A stretch of DNA of 64,000 nucleotides, taken from positions 62,001-126,000 of the forward strand of contig NZ_LMLA01000013.1 in NCBI RefSeq assembly GCF_001421765.1, written 5' to 3'. This stretch comes from Sphingomonas sp. Leaf32. Its GTDB lineage: Bacteria; Pseudomonadota; Alphaproteobacteria; Sphingomonadales; Sphingomonadaceae. Below the pieces are notes generated by a model, which was not told where the DNA came from, made no database searches, and was given only the letters and a program-made list of their open reading frames with translations. The translations under genes were made by a program, and so were the position numbers. Below are positions 17,647 to 26,211 of the stretch, in pieces (within the stretch, counting starts at the first letter, position 1; every line of letters starts with the position of its first letter).

Positions 17647-20102
17647 CGGGCACCCGCCGACGTGGTTGGCACGATCGCCGGCGCTGGCGTGGGCACCAGG
17701 GTGGACGGTACCGGCGGCGCGAATGGCGGCGGTGCCTCGTCCAGCAGGTTGCGGACGAAGTAATCGCGCATCTTGCGCCAGTAGAAGGGGCGGTTCGGCC
17801 GATGCGAGCTGTTGGGTAGGATCAGCAGGTCGACGTCGCGCCCCGCCTGGATCAGCGCATCGGCCAGCCGCATCGTTTCGGTTACCGGCACATTGTCGTC
17901 GATGTCGCCATGGCCCAGCAACAGCTTGCCACGCAAATTGCCGACCACCGACAGGTTGGAATTGCGGTCCCAGGTGGCGGCATCGGCATAGCCCATCGAC
18001 ACTTCGGGCCACCATGCCTTGTCCAGCCGCAGTTCGTGGTTGCCCGCCCATGCGACCGCGACCTTGTAGAATTCGGGGCGGCGCAGCACGAACCGGGCGG
18101 CGTCATAGCCACCGGCCGATCCGCCATACACCCCGACCCGGTTCACATCCATATACGGGTACCGGACCGCCATCTGGCGGATCAGCGCGATGTGGTCGTC
18201 CAGCCCGACCTCGCCCAGATTGCGATAGGCGGGCAGGCGGAATGCCTGCCCCCGCCGCGACGTACCGGTGCCGTCGATCGACACGACGATCGCGCCGACC
18301 TGGGCCAGCGAGGATTGCCGTGCCGCGACCGATCCGCGCCATGTCGTCGGGACCTGCGTCGTGGTCGGGCCGGTATAGACCTCCTCGATCACCGGATAGG
18401 ACCGCGCCGGATCGAAGCCGATCGGCCGCCAGATCATGCCGTAGATCGGCGTGCGTCCGTCCGCCGCCACGCCCCGGAACGGTTCGGGCGGAACGAAACC
18501 GGTGGCACGCAGCGGGCCGTCGTCGGCACGCGCCAATTCGGCAACGATCCGGCCATCCCATGCGTCGCGCAGCACCGTCCGCGTCGGCATCGCCGGGCTG
18601 GACATCGCATCGACCAGCCATTTGCCGTCCTGTGACACGCTCATGTCATGGTCGACCGGTTCGGGGGTCAGCAATATCGGCGGAGTCGCGCCATCGCTGC
18701 CGACGCGGTAAGCGGCGCGGTAATAGGGATTGCGATCCTTCTCGCGTCCGACACCGGTCAACAGGATGCTGTGGCGGGCCGGATCGACATGATCGATGCC
18801 GATGACTTCCCATGCGCCGCTCGTCAGCGGGGTGCCGCCATCGGGATCGTCGGCCTTGACCAGATACAGCTGCGCCCATCCGCTGCGCTCGGACACGTTC
18901 AGCACCCCACCCAGTTCGGGGGCGGCGCGAAAGAAGCTGCTGGTCACCGTCACCAGCGGACGCACCGCTTCGCGCGCGATCATCTGCGCCGCGCCGGTGT
19001 CGGGATCGGCGCGATAGACGATGACCTGACCATAGCCGCGCTCGGTCCATGCCATTTGCGGCTTGCCGTCGTGCCACCCCATGTCGGGCGGCATCGGGTA
19101 CAGGATCGATTCGGACGGGATCGCCAGCGGGACCAGTTGCGCCCGGCGGCGTTTGAGCGCGCGTTCGACATCAACGACGAACCGCGTCGCCTGCGGCAGC
19201 TTCTCGGCACCGGCCAGCGGATAGACGTATTGGAACGACCGGGGATAGAAGCTGCCCGGCGGGTTTTCCTGTGTGATGCTGAGCTTCTTCACGTCGCGCG
19301 TGTCGAGCCGCCACGTGATGATCCGGCGGCTGTCGGGCGACCAGACGACCGACACCGGCATGACCGGGTCTTCGGTCCCGGCCTTCAATATGTCGGCCAG
19401 TTGCGGGATGCTGCGCCCATAGGGCTGTTCGCGGGTGCCGTCGGTGGTCAGCGCGACGGTGCGGCCGCTTTTGCGGTCGCGGGCGAACAGGTTGAAATCG
19501 CGCGCGATGATTTCGAACCGGCCATCGGGCGACACCGCGCCCTCACCATCGGGCGTGCCGGCCGGCGCTTCGCTCAGCACGCCGGCAGCCGACAACTGCC
19601 AGCGTTTGTCGAACGCATCGAACGCCAGCGCGCCGGTGGTGGCGTCGAACACCGGATTTTCGACTGACAGCTTGTCGGCATCTACCGGCTTGGCCATCGC
19701 GACGGTCAGCAGCCGGACCATGCCCGGTTCGTCGGTCAATGCCCGGACGGTCCCGCTCGACAGGTCGCGCTGTTGCAGGGTCCGGCGCCCCGGAATGCCG
19801 GTCCAGTAGAGCAGGAAGCGGCTGTCGTCGGTGAAGGTGGCGCGTACGTCGGCATCGGCCAGCAGCGGGGCGATCGCCGGAAACTGGAATCGATCCGCCC
19901 GCGCATAGCGTTCGGCGATCGAGGGTTGCGGCCGCACGGGCTGTGGCGTGGAGACCGGTACCGGCTTCGGGGCAGTTTTTTCGTGTGCGAATGCCGGCAC
20001 GGCGGCTGCCAGCATCAACCCGCTTCCAGCCAGCCCGCGCAGCGCGGTGCAGCGTAAGGCACGCGCAACGCACCGAAATTTACGGTCGTTCATCCTGTCC
20101 AT
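17643..20102 (-). CDS. Periplasmic prolyl oligopeptidase family S9 (dipeptidyl-peptidase IV type)
   Basis: Serine peptidase of about 819 residues with a signal peptide ending AAAVPAFA-HEK, an N-terminal eight-bladed propeller region and a C-terminal alpha/beta hydrolase domain. Catalytic Ser is residue 662 in GVYGGSAGGYD, the acid is in GHGDIDDNVP and His in NSSHRPNRPFYW. S9B enzymes remove X-Pro dipeptides from peptide N-termini. ATG 20102 follows GGGGGACG; ATG 20093 is an equally plausible start. It heads a five-gene operon and is divergent from a TBDR gene with a shared operator between them. A proline-rich C-terminal tail (residues about 795-819) is unusual. Confidence 0.87.
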   Translation of the reverse strand: MDRMNDRKFRCVARALRCTALRGLAGSGLMLAAAVPAFAHEKTAPKPVPVSTPQPVRPQPSIAERYARADRFQFPAIAPLLADADVRATFTDDSRFLLYWTGIPGRRTLQQRDLSSGTVRALTDEPGMVRLLTVAMAKPVDADKLSVENPVFDATTGALAFDAFDKRWQLSAAGVLSEAPAGTPDGEGAVSPDGRFEIIARDFNLFARDRKSGRTVALTTDGTREQPYGRSIPQLADILKAGTEDPVMPVSVVWSPDSRRIITWRLDTRDVKKLSITQENPPGSFYPRSFQYVYPLAGAEKLPQATRFVVDVERALKRRRAQLVPLAIPSESILYPMPPDMGWHDGKPQMAWTERGYGQVIVYRADPDTGAAQMIAREAVRPLVTVTSSFFRAAPELGGVLNVSERSGWAQLYLVKADDPDGGTPLTSGAWEVIGIDHVDPARHSILLTGVGREKDRNPYYRAAYRVGSDGATPPILLTPEPVDHDMSVSQDGKWLVDAMSSPAMPTRTVLRDAWDGRIVAELARADDGPLRATGFVPPEPFRGVAADGRTPIYGMIWRPIGFDPARSYPVIEEVYTGPTTTQVPTTWRGSVAARQSSLAQVGAIVVSIDGTGTSRRGQAFRLPAYRNLGEVGLDDHIALIRQMAVRYPYMDVNRVGVYGGSAGGYDAARFVLRRPEFYKVAVAWAGNHELRLDKAWWPEVSMGYADAATWDRNSNLSVVGNLRGKLLLGHGDIDDNVPVTETMRLADALIQAGRDVDLLILPNSSHRPNRPFYWRKMRDYFVRNLLDEAPPPFAPPVPSTLVPTPAPAIVPTTSAGAR

Positions 20103-20205
20103 TCCCACGTCCCCCGCCAACGGCTCGGTTTCTTGCGCCATGCCATCGGCCATCCATCGATTGTTGCGTTGCAATAAACGAAGTTGACACGATCGCCAAT
20201 CTGTA

Positions 20206-20219
20206 TTTTGTATACCGGA
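20206..20219. promoter_or_regulatory. GTATAC operator, S9 operon / TBDR divergent promoter
   Basis: The site TTTTGTATACCGGA lies in the 135-bp divergent region, 23 bases upstream of the TBDR start and about 108 bases upstream of the S9 operon start. Its GTATAC core is shared with the other sites in this window. It could control both directions. Confidence 0.6.
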
Positions 20220-20237
20220 TAATTACAGGGGGACGAC

Positions 20238-23168
20238 ATGGGTAGGTTGGCGACGATCCGGATTGCATTGTTGTTGGGTGGGGTGATGACGCCGGTTATG
20301 GCGATGGCGCAGACGGTGCCGGGCAAGGCCGACAGCGCCGCAACCGATACCAAGAGCGAAGACGACGAAATCCTCGTCACCGGATCGCGCATCCGCCGCA
20401 TCGCTGCCGACAGCCCGTCGCCGGTGGCAACCGTCGATGCCGATCAGATCCGCGCGACCGGCGCGACGCAGATCGGCGACGTCATCAACCAGTTGCCTGC
20501 ACTGGCGATCACGCAGACGAACCAGACCAGCAATCTGGCGGGCAATGCCGGCATCAACGCGCTCGACCTGCGCGGCATGGGCACGCAGCGTACGCTGGTG
20601 CTGGTGGATGGTCGCCGGCAGGTGCCGTCCATCCCGGGCACGTCGGCGGTCGACCTGTCGAACCTGCCCGCCAGCCTGATCGCGCGGGTCGATGTCGTGA
20701 CCGGCGGCGCATCGGCGCTGTACGGGGCGGATGCAGTGGCCGGCGTCGCCAACTTCATCACCCGGCGCGACTTCCACGGCGTCGATGCCAATTTCCGCTA
20801 CGGCGCGTCGACGCGCGGCGACATGAACGTCTACAGCATGGATTTAACCGGCGGGCGCAACTTTGCCGACGGACGCGGCAACGTTACGCTCTACGGCTTC
20901 TATGAAGAACAGCCCGGATCGATCACCGGTGCCGACCGGCCATGGACGGCGGGCGGCTACCCCTTCTACACCCGCCAGCGGTCGGGGCAGAAATACTATA
21001 TTTCGGACGATAACCAGAACATCTATTCGTCCAATTCGCCGCAGGTCGTGTTGAATGGCAAGCTGTTCGCGATCAACAACGACGGGTCGCTCCGCGCGCC
21101 GCAACTGGGGTCGCGCGGCTTCACCAACGCGACGCCGGTCACGATCTCGAACTCCAACAATGAGGCGCTGGGCACGCTCATCACCAATTCGGGCGGTGAG
21201 TATCACGGGCGCTACGACGGATGGTATCTGTCGGTACCAAGCCAGCGTTTCTCGACCCGGGTCAGCGGCAATTACGAAGTGTCGTCGGCGCTCAAGCTGT
21301 TCGCCAACGCTTCGCTGTCGCAGAACCGGTCCGAGGGGGCATACGCGCCGCTGACCGCATTCGGATCGGACGCGGTTCCCGCCGACAGCCCGTTCATCAC
21401 GTCGGCGATCCTTGCCGCCAACGGTGGCGCGCTGCCGGCGAACGGCCTGTATTTCGCGCGCCGGGTGATGGAGGTCGGCACGCCGATGACCGTCTATCGG
21501 CGCCAGACGTTCCAGAGCGCGGTAGGCGCCGAGGGGGATTTCCGCCTGCTCGCCCATGACTGGAACTATTCGACCTATTATTCCTACGGCGTCACCCAGC
21601 AGGACGTGCGCGACGTCAACGCCACCTCTTACCGCCGTTGGTATCAGGGGCTGGATTCGACGCGCGGCGCCAATGGACAGGCGGTGTGCCGCAGCACGCT
21701 AACCAACCCGAACAACGGCTGCGTGGCGATCAACCCGCTGTTGCCGCTGACGCAGCGGATGATCGACTACATCCAGTACTCGTCGAGCTGGGCGCGGTCG
21801 ACCATGAAGCAGCAGGTGGTGTCGGGCTATGTCTCGGGCGGCCTGTTCGACCTGCCGGGCGGCAGCGTGCAGGCGGTGGTCGGCGCGGAATATCGCAAGG
21901 AAAGCAACGATATCGGCGTTCAGGCGGAATATGACCCGACCAGCAGCCGCTACGACCCGACGCTGGGCGTCACCGCGACGCCGCTGGTCGGCAAGTATGA
22001 CGTGAAGGAAGTCTATGGCGAGCTGCACGTACCGCTGCTGAAGGACGTGCCCGGCTTCCGATCGCTGTCGGTCGACGGCGCGGTGCGGCTGTCGGATTAC
22101 AGCACTGCGGGCAAGACGACGACGTACAAGTTCGGTGGCGAATGGGCGCCGTTCCGCGACATCCGGTTCCGCGCGACCTATGGACAGGCGGTGCGCGCGC
22201 CGAATATCGGCGAACTCTACACGGCCAGCAGCATCGGTGGGATGTGGATCACCGACCCGTGCCAGAACTGGAACGTGGTCAACCGTACCGACAAGACGCA
22301 ATATACCGCCAAGAACTGCGCGACGATAGCGCCCGGCGATACCAAGACCTACTGGCAATATCGCGACATCATTTCGAAGGGGAACCTCGATTTGAAGCCC
22401 GAAACTGCCCGCACGCTGACCGTGGGCACGGTGCTGCAGCCGCATTTCATTCCTGGCCTGTCGCTGACCGTCGATTATTTCAACATCGACCTGCGCGATT
22501 CGATCGATGCCTTCCCGGCGCAGACGCTCATCAACAAGTGCGTCGATCAGCCGACCCTGAACAACATCTTCTGCCCCCTCGTCCAACGTGACGCCAACCG
22601 CAACCTGTTGTCGGTCGTCACGCAGAAGTTGAACCTCGCCAAGTATCTGACGCGCGGCATCGACCTCGGCCTGCAATATGCGACGTCGCTCGACCGGCTG
22701 GGCGTGGCGGCGATCACGGGCAAGCTGTCGATCGACGCGAACTACACCCGGTTGCTCAAGCGCGAATATACGCTCGACCCGACCGATCCGACGACCACCA
22801 CCGAATATCGCGGCGTGTTCGGATCGCCGACGTGGAAGGGCGTCGTACGCACCGCCTATACCGCCGAAACCTGGGGCGCGAACTGGACGCTGCGGCACTT
22901 CTCGCCGATGCGCGCCAGCACCGCGATCAGCAGTGCTACGCATGACGAGGTCTATACGCCGGACGTATTCTACAACGACTTCTCCGCATGGGTGCGGGTA
23001 TTGCCCGGCGTCGACCTGTCGGGCGGCCTGAACAACGCCTTCGACCGCAAGCCGCCACGTATCCCCGGTGCCGAAGCGGGCGGTGCGAACTTCGAACTCG
23101 GATACCAGGCCGGCGTGTATGACGTGATTGGACGAACCTTCTTCGTGGGTGCCCGCATTCACTACTGA
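20238..23168 (+). CDS. TonB-dependent receptor (peptide/glycopeptide candidate)
   Basis: Outer-membrane receptor of 976 residues with a signal peptide ending PVMAMAQ, a TonB-box-like ILVTGSRIRR segment and a plug with TGATQIGDVINQLP, LVLVDGRRQVPS and GASALYGADAVAGVANFITR. The barrel ends GRTFFVGARIHY. This ILVTGSRIRR-type plug differs from the other TBDRs of the window, which carry a DIGKLP/DAGKLP-type plug. ATG 20238 is preceded by AGGGGGA. Being divergent from the S9 peptidase operon with a common operator suggests it imports Pro/Hyp-rich peptides or glycopeptides. The substrate is not identifiable from sequence. Confidence 0.88.
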   Translation: MGRLATIRIALLLGGVMTPVMAMAQTVPGKADSAATDTKSEDDEILVTGSRIRRIAADSPSPVATVDADQIRATGATQIGDVINQLPALAITQTNQTSNLAGNAGINALDLRGMGTQRTLVLVDGRRQVPSIPGTSAVDLSNLPASLIARVDVVTGGASALYGADAVAGVANFITRRDFHGVDANFRYGASTRGDMNVYSMDLTGGRNFADGRGNVTLYGFYEEQPGSITGADRPWTAGGYPFYTRQRSGQKYYISDDNQNIYSSNSPQVVLNGKLFAINNDGSLRAPQLGSRGFTNATPVTISNSNNEALGTLITNSGGEYHGRYDGWYLSVPSQRFSTRVSGNYEVSSALKLFANASLSQNRSEGAYAPLTAFGSDAVPADSPFITSAILAANGGALPANGLYFARRVMEVGTPMTVYRRQTFQSAVGAEGDFRLLAHDWNYSTYYSYGVTQQDVRDVNATSYRRWYQGLDSTRGANGQAVCRSTLTNPNNGCVAINPLLPLTQRMIDYIQYSSSWARSTMKQQVVSGYVSGGLFDLPGGSVQAVVGAEYRKESNDIGVQAEYDPTSSRYDPTLGVTATPLVGKYDVKEVYGELHVPLLKDVPGFRSLSVDGAVRLSDYSTAGKTTTYKFGGEWAPFRDIRFRATYGQAVRAPNIGELYTASSIGGMWITDPCQNWNVVNRTDKTQYTAKNCATIAPGDTKTYWQYRDIISKGNLDLKPETARTLTVGTVLQPHFIPGLSLTVDYFNIDLRDSIDAFPAQTLINKCVDQPTLNNIFCPLVQRDANRNLLSVVTQKLNLAKYLTRGIDLGLQYATSLDRLGVAAITGKLSIDANYTRLLKREYTLDPTDPTTTTEYRGVFGSPTWKGVVRTAYTAETWGANWTLRHFSPMRASTAISSATHDEVYTPDVFYNDFSAWVRVLPGVDLSGGLNNAFDRKPPRIPGAEAGGANFELGYQAGVYDVIGRTFFVGARIHY

Positions 23169-23206
23169 TCGACGGTCGGCGGGGCTTTGCTGCCCTGCAC
23201 GGGGAA

Positions 23207-23255
23207 CATGGCCGTAGAGGGTGCCGGAATCGACCGGCCACGCTCTACGGCCATG
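23207..23255 (+). terminator. Long hairpin after the TBDR gene
   Basis: A perfect 13-bp stem pairs CATGGCCGTAGAG (23207-23219) with CTCTACGGCCATG (23243-23255). The enclosed 23 bases contain a second, imperfect stem. No T-tract follows, so it may act as a transcript-end stabiliser or a factor-assisted terminator rather than a classical intrinsic terminator. Confidence 0.45.
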
Positions 23256-23296
23256 CCGCTATATAGCGCGCACCGGTAATACCACTTTCAGTGATA

Positions 23297-23310
23297 TTAT
23301 ACCGTATAAT
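23297..23310. promoter_or_regulatory. GTATAC-type operator, DUF5695-like gene
   Basis: TTATAC-C-GTATAA (23297-23309) is a perfect inverted repeat around one base and contains the ACCGTATA string shared with the sites at 30142 and 47896. It lies 76 bases upstream of the start codon. The last core base departs from the common GTATAC. Confidence 0.5.
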
Positions 23311-23385
23311 AAGATTGCTCGTCGTGATTTAGGCTCGTACACTTCGGTAGGTCAGCGCTTCGTCTGACCACCGGGAGGGTATAGA

Positions 23386-26133
23386 ATGCCGCAGTCGCGC
23401 CACATCGCCGCGTTGCTCGCCACGACGGTGACGCTTGGGTTCGCACTGCCGATACAGGCGCAGCCCGACGCGCAGGCAGCCAAGCCCGGTTTTCCTGCGA
23501 TCGCCACTACGCCGTTCGCGGTCGGCGCGTTCGAACTGACGCTGCGAACGGATACGCAGACGCTGGCGCGCTTGTCGCCGACCGACGATACAGGCTTCAG
23601 CTTCGTGCCGACCGCGCGCGAGGCGGAGCGGGCAGGCGACGGCTACAACCATATCGGCGACCTCCATCTGCGGCTTCGTACGCCGGGCGGCGAATGGCGC
23701 GACTATAGCTCCGCACACCAGCGCGCTCCCATACGACCTTTGCCGGCAGGCGGCGCGACGCTCGCCGCCGCCGACATTACCGCGACGATGGGTTCGGGCA
23801 TTCCGGTAAACATAACGAGGCGTTGGACGAACGATCGGGGGACGCTCGGTCTCACCTTCGCGCTCACGAACGCCGGCACGACGCCGGTCGAGATCGGTTC
23901 GCTCGGGATGCCGATGGTGTTCGACAACATCATCACCGATCGCGATCTCGATCAGGCCCATGCGCAGGCCAGCTTCGTCGATCCCTATATCGGGCGCGAC
24001 GCGGGGTATCTGCAGGTCACCCGCCTCAACGGGCGTGGCCCTGCGTTGCTGGTCCTGCCCCAGCGGGGCACGCCGCTGGAAGCCTATGTCCCGCTCAAGA
24101 ACCCGCGCGAGGACCGTGACGGATCGATCTTCACCGACCGCAGCCAGCGCGGCCAGACGTCGGAGGGGTTCTACGACTGGACCGTCCATTCCGCCGGCTA
24201 TGTCGCGCGCGAATGGAAGGACGCGGGTGAGCAGTGGAACGCCGCCACCAGCCGTACCATAGCGCCCGGGCAGACGGTCGAAATCGGGGTGCGGTTCGTC
24301 CGGTCGCCATCGATCCGGGCGATCGAACCGACGCTGATCGCGCAGGCACGCCCCGTCGCAGTCGGCATTCCCGGCTATGTCGTACCGACCGATCAGCCCG
24401 CGTCGCTGTTCCTGAAGGCGCCCAGCGCGCTGACGGCGATCGAAAGTCACCCGGCGGGCGCGCTGACGGCGACCCGCGCGGGGCTGGCAAAGGGCTGGAC
24501 GCGGCTGGCCGTGCGCGCGAACGGCTTCGGCCCTGCCCGGCTCACGCTGACCTACGCCAATGGCGAGCGGCAGACGGTCAGCTATTACATCACCAAGCCG
24601 CTCGACCAGACCATGGCCGATCTCGGCCGGTTTTCGACGACGCAACAATGGTATGAGGGAAAGGGCGACCGGTTCGGTCGCACCCCGTCGATCCTGACGT
24701 GGGACAATGAGGCGAAGCGGATCGTCGATGTCGAACCGCGCGTCTGGATCGCGGGGATGAGCGACGAGGGCGGCGGCGGCAGCTGGGTCGCAGCGACGAT
24801 GAAGCAGCTCGACAATCCGGTGCCGGAGGAGATCGCCAAGCTGGAGCGGCTGATCGACGGATCGGTCGTCGGCAATCTGCAGGTGAAGGATAGCCCCCAC
24901 GCCGGCGCGGTCAAGAAGAGCCTGTTCTACTATGATCCCGCCAAATTCCCCGACGCCTATGGCGCGTTCTCGGCCGACAAATGGAAGTCGTGGACCTCGT
25001 GGAGCGAGAAGGACGCCGGCGATCTCGGTCGCGCGTACAATTATCCGCATGTCGCGATCGGCCATTGGGTGCTCTATCGCACCGCCCGCAACCATCCGGG
25101 GCTGGCCCGTCGCCACGACTGGCGCTGGTATCTCGACCATGCCTATCAGACCGCCGTCGCGATGATGCGCGACGCGCCCTATTATACGCAGTTCGGGTTG
25201 ATGGAGGGCGATGTCTTCGTCGACATCCTGAAGGATCTCAAGCGCGAAGGGCTGACCCCGCAGGCGACTGAGATGGAGCGGCTGATGAAGCAGCGTGCCG
25301 ATCACTGGCGCACGCTGAAATATCCCTTCGGTTCGGAAATGGCGTGGGATTCGACCGGCCAGCCCGAAGTCTATGCGTGGATGCAGTATTTCGGGTACCG
25401 CCCGCAGGCGGAGATCACGCGCGAGGTGATCCTCGGCTATGACCCGACTATTCCGTCCTGGGGCTATAACGGCAATGCTCGCCGCTATTGGGACTTTCTC
25501 TATGGCGGCAAATATCCCCGCGTCGAGCGACAGATTCACCATTATGGATCGGCGCTCAACGCCGTGCCGTTGTTCGACGCCTATCGCCGCAATCCCGCCG
25601 ACCTGCACCTGTTGCGCGTCGCCTATGGCGGGATGATGGGCGGGATCACCAATATCGGTGCCGATGGTGCGTCCTCGGCCGCATTCCACGCCTGGCCCGA
25701 CATGATGAAGTGGGACCCGTATAGCGGCGACTATGGCATGGGCTTTTACGGCCATGCCGTTGCAGCGGGCAGCTATCTGGTCGACGATCCGACCTTTGGC
25801 TGGATCGGCTTCGGCGGTGCGGTGACGACGGCGGGCGACAGCGTGACGATCGTCCCGGCGGACGGCGCGCGTGCGCGGCTGTTCGTCGCGCCGGTGGGGC
25901 AATGGGTTACGCTGGAGGCCGGCAAGATCCGGAGCGCGATCTATTCGACGAAGACGCGTCGGATCACGTTGACGCTCGACCCGGCGACGCCGGCCGCTCC
26001 TGCCGCACGGATGATGGTGGAGGCGACGACCGGTGGCCCGGCCTATCGTTCGGCGACCGGCACGTTCGAACGTGGCGGCTGGACCATCAAGCTGTCCTCG
26101 CGCCCGACCGACATCGTGCTGGCACCCAAATAG
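23386..26133 (+). CDS. Large secreted DUF5695-like protein (putative glycan-active enzyme)
   Basis: A 915-residue exported protein with a signal peptide ending FALPIQAQ and ATG preceded by GGGAGGG. The N-terminal half (about 30-420) looks like beta-sandwich modules. The C-terminal half (about 430-800) is rich in Trp, Tyr and His in the manner of an (alpha/alpha)6 glycosidase, with DNEAKRIVDVEPRVW, GSEMAWDSTGQPEVYAWMQYFG and WGYNGNARRYWDF. It resembles DUF5695 proteins found near polysaccharide-use genes. I cannot name a reaction or catalytic residues. It is monocistronic, convergent with a TBDR, and has a GTATAC-type site upstream, so it belongs to the same regulon. Alternatives are a polysaccharide lyase or a binding protein. 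Confidence 0.6.
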   Translation: MPQSRHIAALLATTVTLGFALPIQAQPDAQAAKPGFPAIATTPFAVGAFELTLRTDTQTLARLSPTDDTGFSFVPTAREAERAGDGYNHIGDLHLRLRTPGGEWRDYSSAHQRAPIRPLPAGGATLAAADITATMGSGIPVNITRRWTNDRGTLGLTFALTNAGTTPVEIGSLGMPMVFDNIITDRDLDQAHAQASFVDPYIGRDAGYLQVTRLNGRGPALLVLPQRGTPLEAYVPLKNPREDRDGSIFTDRSQRGQTSEGFYDWTVHSAGYVAREWKDAGEQWNAATSRTIAPGQTVEIGVRFVRSPSIRAIEPTLIAQARPVAVGIPGYVVPTDQPASLFLKAPSALTAIESHPAGALTATRAGLAKGWTRLAVRANGFGPARLTLTYANGERQTVSYYITKPLDQTMADLGRFSTTQQWYEGKGDRFGRTPSILTWDNEAKRIVDVEPRVWIAGMSDEGGGGSWVAATMKQLDNPVPEEIAKLERLIDGSVVGNLQVKDSPHAGAVKKSLFYYDPAKFPDAYGAFSADKWKSWTSWSEKDAGDLGRAYNYPHVAIGHWVLYRTARNHPGLARRHDWRWYLDHAYQTAVAMMRDAPYYTQFGLMEGDVFVDILKDLKREGLTPQATEMERLMKQRADHWRTLKYPFGSEMAWDSTGQPEVYAWMQYFGYRPQAEITREVILGYDPTIPSWGYNGNARRYWDFLYGGKYPRVERQIHHYGSALNAVPLFDAYRRNPADLHLLRVAYGGMMGGITNIGADGASSAAFHAWPDMMKWDPYSGDYGMGFYGHAVAAGSYLVDDPTFGWIGFGGAVTTAGDSVTIVPADGARARLFVAPVGQWVTLEAGKIRSAIYSTKTRRITLTLDPATPAAPAARMMVEATTGGPAYRSATGTFERGGWTIKLSSRPTDIVLAPK

Positions 26134-26155
26134 CGGTCGCCGCCATGGGCAAATG

Positions 26156-26192
26156 AAAAGCCCCGCACCGTGTCGCTCGGTGCGGGGCTTTT
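26156..26192. terminator. Bidirectional intrinsic terminator
   Basis: A perfect 15-bp stem, AAAAGCCCCGCACCG (26156-26170) with CGGTGCGGGGCTTTT (26178-26192), encloses a 7-base loop. The A-tract and T-tract arms let it end transcription from both convergent genes, the DUF5695-like gene and the TBDR gene. Confidence 0.92.
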
Positions 26193-26211
26193 CGATGCTT
26201 TGTAACCGGGA

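Noticed and set aside
15527-20237. Cobalamin riboswitch for eutB
   Set aside because: eutB is internal to an operon, and no B12-box-like conserved segment was recognised in the leader at 20103-20237.
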